Below the pieces are notes generated by a model that saw nothing but the letters and a program-made list of their open reading frames with translations, did not search any database and was not told the DNA's origin. Shown one piece after another: positions 48,083-60,300 of a DNA stretch of 64,000 bases; within the stretch, counting starts at the first letter, position 1, and every line of letters begins with the position of its first letter. Made by a program: the position numbers and the translations under genes. This DNA is from Ampullaceana balthica (Eukaryota; Mollusca; Gastropoda; Lymnaeidae), in the NCBI GenBank assembly GCA_944989445.1, contig CALYLW010000434.1:182001-246000 (forward strand). The letters are read 5' to 3'.

Positions 48083-48589
48083 TTAAACAACAGGGGATTG
48101 AACCACCATGAGTACTTGCAAATAAATAATAATGTGGCTAAAACATAATGAGCTCCCTGAGTTTCTATCTTGAGTTCTAAGAGCAGTCCTTTCCTCAGTG
48201 AGTTTGTGAGGTTCTAACAAGGCATCATCCATTGGAATGTTGGTTATTGAAATGGTCGAGGTGGTTGCTTCCACACATTTCTCATCGACCACAAACATAT
48301 TTGTCTTGTGGCAGCAAATCGTGTTGTTGAACTCAACACAAGGCCGTGCCTCGTAGTTAAGGAATAGGTTATGTCCAGCCCCACATACATCACAGGACAT
48401 ACACTTGTGTAGACAGTGGCAATCAGCTCCAGGAATAGCTTTTATGTAGAATCCAACATCACAAGTAATCACGTCAGAAATCACTTCACTAGATCTTCTA
48501 TGTGAACCTTCACAAGGGTGACATTTAGTAGTCGTGGGCATGGCTACACTAACCCCCGCACACTGGAGAATCAAAAGTGTGAGAAACAT
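48083..48589 (-). CDS. TNFR-like single-CRD, GPI-type surface protein, gene 5
   Basis: 168 residues, minus strand. Signal peptide about 1-16 to 1-21 (MFLTLLILQCAGVSVA), beginning like gene 2. Cys at 23, 26, 43, 57, 59, 63, 66, 69, 84, 92, 93 and 105: full family set, with the core spacing identical to genes 1 and 2. Blocks CDVCGAG, LNYEARPC and NNTICC include one sequon. The stalk after Cys105 is Thr/Ser-rich (VEATTSTISITN), then a short polar stretch and the hydrophobic end FSHIIIYLQVLMVVQSP. A candidate acceptor on the minus strand (AACCTTTTCAG, near 49092) would give a 5' UTR of about 500 nt. Same predicted role as its paralogues, opposite orientation to gene 4. Confidence 0.86.
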   Translation of the reverse strand: MFLTLLILQCAGVSVAMPTTTKCHPCEGSHRRSSEVISDVITCDVGFYIKAIPGADCHCLHKCMSCDVCGAGHNLFLNYEARPCVEFNNTICCHKTNMFVVDEKCVEATTSTISITNIPMDDALLEPHKLTEERTALRTQDRNSGSSLCFSHIIIYLQVLMVVQSPVV

Positions 48590-49342
48590 TTCTTAATTTT
48601 TTATTTTCAATGTTCATCTTTAAAGTTGAAAGGCCACATTTTAGACGTTAACAGAAGGACTGGTCTTGAAAGCCATCATAGGAATTATCGTGCTATGCAT
48701 TTCTTACGAAAATTCTCTGTTATCATATTCTTGTACCTCAACACCCTCAATACAAGCTTTGAGGAGTTTAATCAAATTAATTACTCAATAATCTCCAATT
48801 ATTTTTTTTAATTTTCTCGGATTGGCAGAAAATAAAAGTATAACTCTATCTGATAAGTTGTCAGATCCTAAAGATGGTTGTAAAGTAAAAAGGTTTTTTT
48901 TAAAAACAATTAACAAAAGTAAAAAGGGACACTTCTAACAGTACTAACAATAATGATTTATAAGCAATCTTTAAAGATGAAATAAAGTTCATATGATATC
49001 AAAACAGATAAAAATAGTATGTTCCTTTCGTCTTTCGAAATATATTCTTTTAACACCATTGCTAAGCTAAATGTTTGTGGTTACATTGTTCTGAAAAGGT
49101 TATTTAGAAGTTTGAAATTATTTTAAACATATATTTACAATTTAAGTAATCTAAATTTATTCTTTTATTTACCTTTGTCTCTTTGGCAACAGAGACGGCA
49201 GAGAAACATGAACTATTAGCTCTTGAAACTCCAATAACTAGAAAATCCGATTACTCGTACATAAGGAAAACCAGTAAGTTAAAAGGCGGAAAAAGGAAAT
49301 TCCCGTAAGATACTAAGGATACAAACAACATGGTGGTTTGAC
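48590..49342. other. Upstream region of gene 5
   Basis: AT-rich, contains a possible 5' UTR exon and acceptor of gene 5 on the minus strand. No other gene. Confidence 0.4.
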
Positions 49343-49680
49343 ACTTCGACCCCGTAAGATTCGACCTTGGAGACCCTGCCGTTTCGACCACAGGACGTTT
49401 CGACCCCAGGACATTTCGATCAATGTTCCCTCTAAGGTTCGTTGGTCCGTGTGCAAAGTGAAAAAAAAACAAATAGTGTGCAAATGTGCGCAGCATCCAT
49501 TTTTTGTCCAATATTTTTCAAAAATTGTTGCACAGTAATTCTAAAATGCTGCGCAGTGTCGGTCAGCATAAAGGGAACATTGGTTTTGTCCCCGGTTGTT
49601 TCTACCATGGACGATTCGACCCTTGACGATTCGACCCCTGGCGATTCGACCCCGGACAGTTCGAAAACAGGACATTTAAT
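49343..49680. repeat. TTCGACCCC motif array split by a MITE
   Basis: About nine copies of a roughly 15-bp unit, TTCGACCCC followed by AGGAC or GGACA variants, on both sides of a CAATGTTCCC MITE (49421-49582). The reverse motif GGTCGAAACGTCC recurs at 38606-38650. Confidence 0.8.
49421..49582. mobile_element. CAATGTTCCC-type MITE
   Basis: Ends CAATGTTCCCTCTAA and AGGGAACATTG, containing GTCCGTGTGCAAAGTG, GCAGCATCCATTTTTTGTCC and CTGCGCAGTGTCGGTCAG, as at the window start. It interrupts the motif array; no clean duplication. Confidence 0.75.
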
Positions 49681-50532
49681 TGGATACACCGATGACTTTT
49701 GAAGAAAGACATATATTTTTGTCATCCATCTATTAATTATATTACATAAACAAATTATTTATATTAATAACTAGAAATATACCCAAACTTTGCAGTGGAA
49801 ATGTACTATCTTAAAAAATTGTATTACTTAGGTGAAAATATGTTACTTATTGTTTGTTTGAAGTATATCTCTATATACGATGGTTTATGTTAGGCTTTCT
49901 TGTTGTAACATAACTAAATTTTGCCCTAAGTTTACTCTTGGGGATCCTACTTATAGTAGGTCTGAAAATCCTCTAAAATTGAGACAATTTTAAATTCGAT
50001 AATGGGCCCTTGAGAACTAAAAAACAACCTTTCAATACGATATTTATTTAGTTTGAAAACCGACATAGAAAAAAAGCTCATAGCAATGATTCGGCTTAGC
50101 AAGAAATGGCATTCGGAATAAAACACACTTTGTTACACGCTTGCGTAACTTAAAGATAAACGTAAAATAAATCAACACACACACACACACACGCAAGTGT
50201 ATTATGTAAATGCTTTCTTTTATTATCAAACGTATAATATCTATCATAAATTTAACGCCATCAGTTTTACAATGGAATTCCGTCTCTACTTTCCTCTCTC
50301 ATAAATTGAATGGCAATTATTTTGAAAAATAAACATTTTGGTTCCAAGCACCAAATAACAGATAATGTGAATTTCATTACACTCGATAAATATCCGCAGG
50401 CTTGTGCTCAACTCACCAAATGTTCCTTTCTCATACATTTAATTTGAAAAAAAAGTATAAACCAGGTTACCTATATATCAGACATAAAGCAGACACATAT
50501 AATTTTACATCTTCTTTCAAGAATTGCAAAAA
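49681..50532. other. Non-coding with repeat end
   Basis: At 49763 ACTAGAAATATACCCAAACTTTGC is, in reverse, the hairpin/CTAG end seen at 37880-37909. A CA run lies near 50178-50192. AATAAA on the minus strand near 50217 could serve the candidate exon above it. Confidence 0.45.
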
Positions 50533-50786
50533 TTAAAATGCAGTCATGTATTTAAAATTGCTCAATAAGCTTTTGGGGATTGGCTGGCCTATTAGAGTCG
50601 GAAACGTGGACAAGTTAGAAGCCGGTAGATCAAGAGATGCCCCAGGGACGAGGGTGATTGCATGGCCACACTCAGCGAAAACTTGCTTTAAATACAACAG
50701 GGTAAACCCTGAAATGAAACCCTCAGAGAAAACGGAAAAGAAGTCGTTCAAGAAACAATTATGCAGCTGGGCGCCGATGAAATATC
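50533..50786 (-). CDS. Candidate terminal exon, about 84 codons, unassigned
   Basis: On the minus strand a TTTGATTTCAG acceptor opens at 50786 and the frame closes with TAA at 50533-50535. Codon use is balanced, with many C-ending codons and locally higher GC. The peptide contains FLNDFFSVFSEGFISG, LLYLKQVFAECGHAI and FPTLIGQPIPKSLLSNF. It is partly hydrophobic. I cannot name the family. The plus-strand open stretch over the same bases is taken as its shadow, because the minus strand offers an acceptor, more natural hydrophobic spacing and a stop just before AT-rich DNA. No upstream exon was found within the window. Confidence 0.4.
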
Positions 50787-52306
50787 CTGAAATCAAAGGT
50801 CTCATTAGCATACAACAGACGATCTTTATTTAGGCACCGATAACTTACTCTTACAACAAAAGCCTAGGTATCATACAAGTGACGTATTCAGACAAATTGA
50901 ACCAAAAAGATCACACGGTTTTATTTATATCTATACGAACCATAGCGAACAAGTAAATTTGTTCTCAAATGAGAGTCACCAAAAACAATTTGAAACAAAA
51001 GGCGCCTATCTTGCTAGCCAGAGAAAACTCTAAGAGAAAAATCTAATTATTTTCAGCCGTAGGATGCTTGTACAATGTACTTATCTCTCATTTAATTTAT
51101 ATCAGACCGCTGCGAATTATAATAGAGACTATAGAAAACTCGTGTATTACCCGTCAAAAATGACGGAAGTTTTCAAAATGGATATATTTCAGTTTTTTGT
51201 AATTGTCCCTTTTGCCTGAAAGCCTCATAGTAAATAATCATAAAATGTAGAGACCAAGAGAGAAAAATTAAATCTCTTTTCCATATTGAACAATTTTATG
51301 CAGACGTTTGAAAATAGCGTTTTTTCTGTTGTTTTTTTTTGGCAGTTTTTTTTTCAGCGATATTATTTTTAGCGGTGCGCTTTCTAAAATTTAGCATTAC
51401 GAATATATGTGTTATGAGAAAACCTCCAACTTAGGCTTCGCGTTATATAAGTTTGCATGAATAATAATGATATAATCAGGATAATAGTAAATGCATAGTG
51501 AATTACACACAGCGTACGGTGATACTACAACAAAGAGAGTTTGAAGTTCGAAGTATTAACAAATATTGCTGAGGAGTCAGCCGGACGTTAACTTGCGGCA
51601 TTGAATAGTGCGCACCAATTATGAGTGCACCAATAATACAGCACAGTGCCTTAAAAATAAATTATGTGACTGTAATGTGATCCACATCAAGCACATCTGT
51701 GATTTGAAGCAGTTTAAGCTTCATTGATGATTATGACTTGTCAGTTTATTCGCCCATTCGTAAATTCATTATTACCACAACATTACCAAAACATGTACAA
51801 AATAAAATGTAATTTTTACACATGTTAATAACAAAGAACTATTCATTTTGCATTAAACGTAGTAAGCAAAGTTTGTCACAGGATAACAGCAAAGATTAAA
51901 TTATCAACCGTTAATCATATTTACAATTTAATATAAACGTGTTAGTAATTCATATAAACGTTAATATTATTATCAAGTCAGCACCTTTTCAAGATCTATT
52001 ATGACTTGTGAGTTTATGCGCCCATTGGTCCATACATTATTACCTTTACATTATCAAAAACATGTAAATAAAAAATTGTAACTATTTACAAATATGAATA
52101 ACAAAGAACTATATATTTTGCATGAAACCTTTGAAGTAAAGTTAATCACTGGATAAAAGAAAATATTACATTATCTTCAGGTAATCGTATATAAAAAATA
52201 ATATGCACGTTTTAGGAATTCTAATAAACATTTTCATTATTGTCAAGTCAGCAACCCTTCCAGTTCTATATTAAAAGTAAAGTCATTCATTCCAAATTAG
52301 TCTAAA
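50787..52306. repeat. Non-coding, with partial copies of 35-36 kb repeats
   Basis: 51145-51400 repeats ..GTAATTGTCCCTTTTGCC..AGCGGTGCGC from 35560-35760. 51720-52260 has two diverged copies, about 280 bp apart, of GACTTGTSAGTTTATKCGCCCATT (51738 and 52003). No gene. Confidence 0.55.
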
Positions 52307-52767
52307 AAGGTTAGGCCACACTATCAATCATTTGCTTGCGAGCATTTGATCAAACGCACTATTTTATTGGCGAATGCAGATGAAATAGAAGTAAACATTA
52401 ATCACGTGACTTGACTTTACAGCTGATCTTAATTTTAATGGCTGCCACTTTCTTCGATCTAGTCTAATTATTATATATCAGCTCTACTAAATTGTAATGA
52501 AAACAAGGATAATACGCTAAGATTCACAATGAAAACAAATCCTCAATATACCAAATGGTCTTTAAAATTTAATAATATCTACGCGACATCTTCCCTTTAA
52601 AGGACAAAATTTGAATCGAACAAATACTCTGATCATACTTCGTGACATAATAATAATAGTAATAGTGCTACTAGTACTTCTACCTTACTACTACTACTGC
52701 TACTAGAAATAGTCTGCTGTTACTGATCACTGATAAGTTATCAAGTTCAAGAAACTTCAAAATCATA

Positions 52768-53557
52768 ATGGTAAGTTCAGTTATTATTAATTTTTTTATA
52801 TTATAGCTTAGTTTTTATGGAAAGCACATACATATTATATTATGATATAATAATATTATTTTATTAATAAAAAAAATATATATTAATTATTAATATCGAA
52901 ATTTAATATTATCAATATGGACCATAGACCTGGAATGTATGAATCACTTTGAATTAATTAATAATAACTTAATAACAATAACAAAACATAATTGTCTTAT
53001 TATTAATATTATTATCGAATGAATTTGCTTATTTATAATTTATATATATATATATATATATATACTAATAACTTTTATTAAAATATTAATATTAAAAATA
53101 GGGCTGCGGAAAAAAACAATAAATTAATCGATTAATCATAAAAAATAAAATTTAATTAAAATTTATGACAACATTTTGAATTTTTTTTTCCAATTTATTA
53201 TTAATTTATATTTTTTGTAACAGCATACTTTTTCCTTGTATTATTATTATTTATTTAGACGCGCATACGTAAACAAAAAGCTTTTTCTACCTTATTTCTT
53301 GCATAGCAATGAAAGAGTAAAACATAATTTAAATTACCAAAACAATGTGTACATTTCCAAATTTTAGCAACATGTCTTTTTTTAAATATATTGAGTTTTA
53401 AATATTTTTTTAAAGATAGTTAAAAATATGCAAATTTGTTTTTCAGAAAGAAAAGACTACATCCAAAAGCACCGGCTTTCATTTAGATGATGACAGCATG
53501 TTTGAATCCTATTCGATACCAAGTCACTCTACTAAGTTATTGGAGCAAGAGATATAA
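52768..53557 (+). CDS. Candidate two-exon microprotein, 37 residues
   Basis: The ATG at 52768-52770 is immediately followed by GTAAGT, a strong donor. A 676-base intron (52771-53446) ends in TTGTTTTTCAG. Exon 2 (53447-53557) then continues in frame for 36 codons to TAA: it begins KEKTTSKSTGFHLDDDSMFE and ends KLLEQEI. The peptide is charged, has no signal peptide or membrane segment, and carries an acidic DDD stretch. An in-frame TAG at 52672 closes the upstream frame, so this ATG would be the start. Alternatively exon 2 is the C-terminal exon of a longer protein using another upstream exon. A 1-kb AT-rich 3' region follows, with AATAAA near 53811 and 54473. Family not recognised. Confidence 0.35.
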
Positions 53558-55397
53558 AAAAATTAATTTAATTATGAAGAATGAAACAAATTCCTCATTA
53601 CTATTCTTACTACTTACATAAATGTATTTAAATTCATTTTTATCCTCTTTCTGTTATTACAAGGCTAAGAGACTTTAATATGTTTTAGATTCAATACTAT
53701 CACAAGACTTGTAAAATAAGCAAATTATTTTGAAAATCATGAAATATCACCAGATCATTTCAGTAGTTATCATGATTAGAAACTAGTTACCAACCATCTG
53801 AAATTTATATCAATAAATGTTTAATAGTATTGTAAATATTTTTAAAAAAAAACAACCAAAACTAGGTTACTGTTTTAATTGTAGTTGTATCAAATTACTC
53901 TATGTTGAGGCAATTTTGTTCCTTGCCTAAACACAAAAATTTAAAAGCCATCACTGCTAGAATGATATTGAGAAGTTGAAAGATTAGGATTGAAAGGCCT
54001 AAGTACTAAAATAGATTTGGGCTCTATTTAACATTTTTTTCTCCAATTTGTAGAGAATTGATTAGAGTAATAGTAATAAGACCAAAGAAAATATGAATAT
54101 CTAATAAATAAGAATTTTAATGAATCTAAACAATTTGAAAGGAAAACAAGTAATCAATAATCAAAAGTAATGCATTTAAATTAAACTAAAATAAATGTTT
54201 GTTTAAATAGGAGTTATTATTAAATAATCTGTTGTTGTGAATATTTGTTGAAAAATTAGTAAGTTTCTAAATCTATATTTGATTTATACAAGTTATAACT
54301 AATAATTAAATCTAAACATTACTTGTTCCTTTCAATGCTACATACATTTTTAATATATTGTATATATATATAAATATAAATATAATGTATATAAAATAAT
54401 ATATATATACACAATGATAATTACATGATTTGAGCACCTATGCACACATGCAGTTTCAAAATGTATTCAAAAATAAAGTTATGGTTTTTAATGTGTCTTT
54501 CATTCAAATTTTGACAATAAATTATAATTATAGTGAATAATCTTGTTTCTACATAAAAATAAAAGAGTAAAAGTGTTTGGGACTTGAAAAAAAAATTAAG
54601 AAAGTGAAAGCTAATGAGTGCAATATTTCATAAAAGTATATATATGTTTTCATTTTCAGCTTTGGCTTTTAGCAATAAATTTTAACAATCTTCCATTTTC
54701 TAAAGTTTAAAAAGAAAAATATTATTAACTTAATCTCCTGCATTTTTTTCAAGTAAAAATAATATGGTTTTTTTTTATAAATAACCTGAATACTGATTAC
54801 ATCTTAGTGTCTGCTATGTTTTTATTACATATAATTTATTTATAAGTAAATAAAATAGTTTAGGCCATGTTGTATTAAACTGTAATAAATTGCTACTTTT
54901 TATTTAATTATATATTTCTTATTTTATGTTTGATGAAATTTTTGTATTCAGTCCTGTTTATAATACACATCACTCACCTCAAATAAAATTGTAAGTGCAT
55001 ATGGTTCTTATTGGTCAGAGAATTTTACAATATATGTGTATAGTACAATAACAAATGAATTGAAGTTTTATGGAATAAGTAATTTATAGGACAGTTACAT
55101 TTTCTTAGTTATATTTCAAGAGAATATGATTAAATTGTTTGTATAATATTTCAAGTGATGGTGATAAGTCTAATAGTAATAGTATGTTAGCTTTTAATTT
55201 TTTTTATTTGTATTAATTTTTTTTAAACTTATTAAATATGGGTATTTAAAAAAGATGATTCATAGTAGCTATAGGTTTTGTATTTTATTTGGATTGTTGT
55301 TTTTCTTGTACATGCACCAATTAAAAATACATTCAACAAAGTTGAAAGTATTGGCCAGATGTAATCAGATGTTGTTGTAGGTCGGGGGACCGGGTGA
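53558..55397. other. AT-rich, 3' UTR or intergenic
   Basis: No repeats of note except a TA-rich patch near 54358-54412. Several AATAAA hexamers. No coding. Confidence 0.45.
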
Positions 55398-56070
55398 CAG
55401 TGGCATAGCCAGGGTCATCTGCGCCTGGGGACATTACACAAATTCTGCACCCCTTCTCGGACTGACAGATTTTTCCTTAAAATAAATTGTTTGCAATCGC
55501 ATAGAGAATTATTAGTCTGTATTGTAATTCATTAAAATACCAGATGCTTCGAAAATGAACCATATAAACCGCAAAATTTCAAAAACTTTCTAGGGGGCTC
55601 ATTGTCGGTCCGGGAAGGGGCGCAAAATTTGTGTCATGTCCACGGGCGCAGATGACCCTAGCTACGCCACTGGTCATTGCATCAACATTGTTATGTTATT
55701 GTGACCGACAGTCGGCTAGAGGTATGTTAACATATTCCAGTTTCTCTACGATAACCCTTTCAAGGCTTGCTGCGTCTTTGGAATGTATATGAACAAAACC
55801 TAAAAATGATTCTTTAATGGTTACTTTTTTAGTTTGAAAAGCCACATGGCGCCCCTCAATGCTCAATGGGGGTGCCAAAATCATGCTTGCCAACTGGTTT
55901 GTAAAGAAGATATTTGTGGAGCTCCAAAATTCAATCTTGCAAACGTATTTGAAGTACATTAGTTTTCATCAAAATTAATTTAAATAATTAATTTTAATAC
56001 TCATTTTGGCGCCCCCTTACGTGGCGTCCGGGGACATATGTCCCCCCTGCACCCCCTAGCTACGCCACTG
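55398..56070 (-). mobile_element. Element with CAGTGGCATAGCCAGG ends and hAT fragment
   Basis: Outer ends CAGTGGCATAGCCAGG and ..CCCTAGCTACGCCACTG are flanked by an identical 8-bp duplication CCGGGTGA (55390-55397 and 56071-56078). A third, internal end of the same type closes at 55672 (GACCCTAGCTACGCCACTG), so 55398-55672 alone looks like a short foldback MITE, mirrored in CATCTGCGCC..GGACAT. 55673-56070 carries a transposase fragment. Confidence 0.75.
55696..55959 (-). pseudogene. hAT (ZMYM1-like) transposase fragment
   Basis: Minus-strand piece of about 85 codons containing VTIKESFLGFVHIHSKDA and IPLADCRSQ. This order (an E-x-FLGF segment, then a helix, then a short CRxQ motif) matches the region before the second catalytic motif in ZMYM1-like hAT transposases, as I recall them. 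It is truncated at both ends and inactive. Confidence 0.5.
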
Positions 56071-56318
56071 CCGGGTGACACCATCACAAGGGGTGACACC
56101 AAACTGTAAAATTCCGTATGTTCCGTTGTTTGGCGGAGGAGTTGGTTTCGTTCCGCGCGCCAAAGCTCTGTGACGTCATCTTGGAAGGGTGTCTAAGTTT
56201 TTTGTGGCCGGAGGGGGGGGGGTAATAAAATAGGAAAAAATTGCCAATAAGTAATTATGTATAAAATAAATTAATGTAAATATATATAGGCATAGGCCCA
56301 ATTAACTAATTAAAATAA

Positions 56319-56531
56319 GGGGCCGTCCATAAAGTCATAAAGTATGCCACGCTATTTTTAACTCCCCCCTCCACCCTGTCACAAATCTCGGACCCCCCAC
56401 CTAAAGTACGTCACTCTTTCGAACAAAACTAATTTTTTATTAACACAAACTGTCACACAATTTATTCCCCTGTCACACTTTTTTACACCCCCTCCCCCCT
56501 CTGGTGCGTGACTTACTTTATGGACGGCTCC
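56319..56531. mobile_element. PIF/Harbinger-like MITE, complete
   Basis: 213 bp, ends GGGGCCGTCCATAAAGT and ..ACTTTATGGACGGCTCC, flanked by TAA on both sides (56316-56318 and 56532-56534). Same family as 4570-7158. GTCAC-rich interior, no coding. Confidence 0.85.
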
Positions 56532-57258
56532 TAAGCTTAGGCGTAGGCCTTAGCCTTAGGCTGAACAAAATTTGATTAACAAAGTATTGAAATATAATTT
56601 AGTTATAGATCTAGACTCTTGGCAAGCTTTTTATTTTTTCTTGTGTTTATGACCAAGGAGGGGCAAAATATTTTTTTTAACGTACCTTCATCTATCTTTT
56701 AACATCATTATTAATTATTAGTTCTATTTCATAGATTCGAAATAACGAAATTTTTTTTGCGTAATTTCTACGAACGATGGCAGACTCCTTAGCCACAGTA
56801 GTAGATAGTATGAATATTTAAACATATTAACTCATTTTTAAACATGAGTCATAGTTATACTCATTCTACACATTCATTTGAATATTTTGAATTTAAAGTT
56901 GAAGTCTTATTTTGTTAATTATTTTCATTCTTTTAATTTAAAAAATCTCTGTTTTTAAAAGCCTAATTTAAATAAAATGCATATCTACTTCGTAATAAAT
57001 CGTATATTGTTGTTGTTTTGACATTTTTAAAAATAATAATGATTTGATAAAAATTTGGTTGATCACGAGCAATTTTATTAATTAATAGCACATCGTAGTC
57101 AACATAAACAACTCTCCGATGATGAACTTTGAACTTCAATTTGTAATAATTTACCATGTGATATGGAGGTTGCGTAATAATACAAAAATATTTGTAGTGC
57201 GTGTGTTTGCTCAAATGCTTGATCAAATGCTCGATGGCATTTGATAGTGTGGCCCAAC

Positions 57259-58850
57259 CTTAAGACGCATTAAAATATTACATGTAAATAACAATAAAAA
57301 CTATTGTGGGGAGGAGTCCCATTTTTAAATATGTTATTTTTTTAAACATACAAATATACAATCTCAAAGTGTATAAAAGAAAAACAAGCTCTTAACTGAA
57401 GTATAAGTTGGCATATTTCATTTGCAGTAATAAATAATGGCGTTGTAGTTCAAAACGCATCGAAACTTGACAACCAAACGACAAACAATTGTAAATTTCA
57501 TAAACAGAAAAACGAATGTTATATATTAATATAGAAAATTAAATTTATGATTAAGTACGTAATATTGACATGGACACATACACAAAAAACGGAACATTTA
57601 ATACAAAAAATAATAATTATATTTATCAAATAAAACATGGCTCTTGTTACTTCGTTCCCTTCAAAATTTAATACAAGCTCAAATAATGACGTCACGTCAC
57701 AATATTTTATGGCTGGAAACACATTTTGTTTATCTCGAACGCAACATTTTTACTCCTATATTTTCATTTTTTTATCGGGAGTTACCTCGCATAGCGTCAC
57801 GGACAGACACTACAGACATTGCAAATTATATTGTTTAATGTTTATTAAATGCATTTCCCGTCATCAAGTGTTACGACTCAGCAAAAAGAATTAACATTTC
57901 ACAGCTGCGATGATATGTCATACAGAATAGGACTTTGATAAGCTTTCAAATGAAATACAAGTTACACACATGAAATGACTGATGTTACGCCAAAACATTT
58001 GGCCAAAACATTTATTTTTATAACGAAACAATTCACTTGTATATCCTCTATTTAAAATAATGATAACTCTTTTTAGTACAGTATCAAAATTATAAGACTG
58101 TTAATTCCCTTTAACTTATATTGTCCACATTCCGATGATATATTGTGATACCACACAGAAGAGGGTCATGTAACAGTGGCAAGTATGGCGCACACTGTCG
58201 CTAGTCTTAAGAATCCCCACACAAATTGATAAGTGGCACAACACAGTGTGGTGGCTATAACTTAGGTTAGTTCCATTCATGCTCGGTGATTGACCATCCA
58301 GTGACCAGAAGGTATCTTACGTCTGTCAAGTGTTCTTTCCTGGGACCTATCTCTAAGATCGCCATTTTTTTACTGCTTTTCCTGACAACGGGACCAACTT
58401 GCAAATATTAATGTTTTAGTCTTTTCCAAGTTTATATTTTCACATTAATTCCGTTGAATGTCTGTGCTTGAACTAAACATTAGTTTTCAACAAACTGCGT
58501 TAAGGAATGTGTGCTATAGCAAACACCAACATATTCAATATAAGTCGTTAAAGTCAGACACGACGTCATTGGTTTATAGCTAACCCAATAACAATATATG
58601 TCAATTTTTACCAGTTCTCAGATTAAACAAAGTGTTTGTTATTGGTTGAAATCGTACACTAAACCCGAGATACTCTTATATATAATATTATAAAATGATA
58701 TGTAAATAACGCACACTTACTGGCAAGTTGTTAAGACTTGCGTGATCTTATTATTGAAAGGCAAAGTTTAAATTAACCATTAAGTACCTACCTATAGATC
58801 CAATATCTAAAATGATTACGAACATGCAAAGGTTTATATTAGATTGTTTG
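57259..58850. other. Intergenic
   Basis: No gene. Open stretches near 57519-57894 on both strands overlap each other and have no recognisable motif. Confidence 0.45.
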
Positions 58851-58985
58851 TAATTGTCTATGGTATATATTGTTATATGCACTTGTCTATACAATATACA
58901 GCAGTATGTACTTTTCTATACCATATACTGCTGTATGTACTTGTCTATAGAATTTAATAATGTATGTACTTGTCTATACCATAGA
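58851..58985. repeat. About 34-bp repeat (GTATGTACTTGTCTATA)
   Basis: About four units with CACTTGTCTATACAATATAC, TACTTTTCTATACCATATAC, TACTTGTCTATAGAATTTAA and TACTTGTCTATACC. Confidence 0.8.
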
Positions 58986-59904
58986 CTCAGAGTCCACAAT
59001 TTTTCAACTTTCATGTAGACAGAACTTGCCAAATAAAACTTTAAAAAATCGTTTGTAGAATTGTTGACGCTACTGATTGACTTCAGGAAAATCCGTGTTG
59101 TTTAAAAAGCTGTGTTGGACTTAGTAATATAGAGAAGATAAATGCTATATAATAAACCCTAATAAAATTACCTACATCTAATAAGGCAAAAAAATGTTGA
59201 ACGTCTTTACACTTGACAAACTCAGGATAACCTATATAGCGGCCTTAACATAGCTTCTAAAATAGAAGTCCTGAAACTTAGTGGTATGTACTCATAAAAA
59301 TGCAATCTCAAAATGAAACTCCGGTACAGGAAATATTGAGGTTTCTGAGAAAAAAAGACCGGATAGAATTTGAAAGATGAAGGAGAGTATTGATCACTTT
59401 CATTCTGTACTCCAGATCAGATCAATATCGATCAAAATCGATTAATATTGATTAAGTAAGTATCATATTTCCTTGTAATTTGTTCAACACGAACATACTT
59501 TCTGCAAGTGAAAACGAATTACTAGTGCCCTCTATGAACCTTTATCTTTGATGAGTCTTCCCAAGATTGTATTTTAATTTGAACACATCGATTTAGAAGA
59601 CACTTGCAATGGAATGATATTAAATTTCATAAAGCCATAGACTGATTTTTAGATGTTTTGAATTCCGTAGCTGAATGGGACTTCTTAGAATCTCTTCCGA
59701 TATAATCGCGAGGATTATAAATTAATTCATGCTGTGTCTGCAGTCTCATGTAAGCGGAGCTTTTCAGGAGGGAAAACTCGTCAAGCGTTTCACTTGTAGC
59801 TAGTCAACACATTCTGGTGTGAAGTTACTGTCACTTAAAAACAGGGGCATTTAAGGATGTTGACTTCTCGAGTGAATTGCAGGTTTGAAGCTTTAAAGAA
59901 GAGG
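58986..59904. other. Intergenic
   Basis: Nothing recognised apart from short GATCA/TCGAT-rich runs near 59413-59450. Confidence 0.45.
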
Positions 59905-60300
59905 GAAGTAACATTTTCTACAGACATTATAAATAACATACAATTATAACATTTTCTTCACACATGATAAACAAACAAACACTTATAACATTTTCTACAA
60001 AGGGGACATAAACAAACACGTATAACATTTTCTACATAGATGATAAATAAACACACACATAACATTTTCTTCACACATGATGTACAAACACAACTTACAA
60101 ACATTTCTACACAGATGATAGATAAACGAACCACTTATAACATTTTTTACACAATGACATTAACAAACATACACTTTTATAACATTTTCTACACACATTA
60201 TAGACATCATACACTCACAACATTTCTACACAATGGTAAAAACAAATATTCGCTTACAACATTTTCTACACCACGACACAACCAAACACACTCAAATAAG
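59905..60300. repeat. About 39-bp minisatellite (CTTATAACATTTTCTACA)
   Basis: About nine imperfect units on TATAACATTTTCTACACA, GATGATAAACAAAC and ACAC. The 88-codon open frame across it is repeat sequence (its Asn/Phe/Thr pattern repeats). Confidence 0.85.

Larger units (their letters stand above)
52307..57258. mobile_element. Possible 4.95-kb TIR element
   Basis: AAGGTTAGGCCACACTATCA (52308) and, inverted at 57231-57252, AAGGTTGGGCCACACTATCA, followed on both sides by CGAGCATTTGATCAA after a short gap, form roughly 50-bp terminal inverted repeats. No transposase was recognised. It may be one large element, or two solo MITEs facing each other with host DNA between them. Inside lie a candidate microprotein gene and two small elements. 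Confidence 0.4.
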
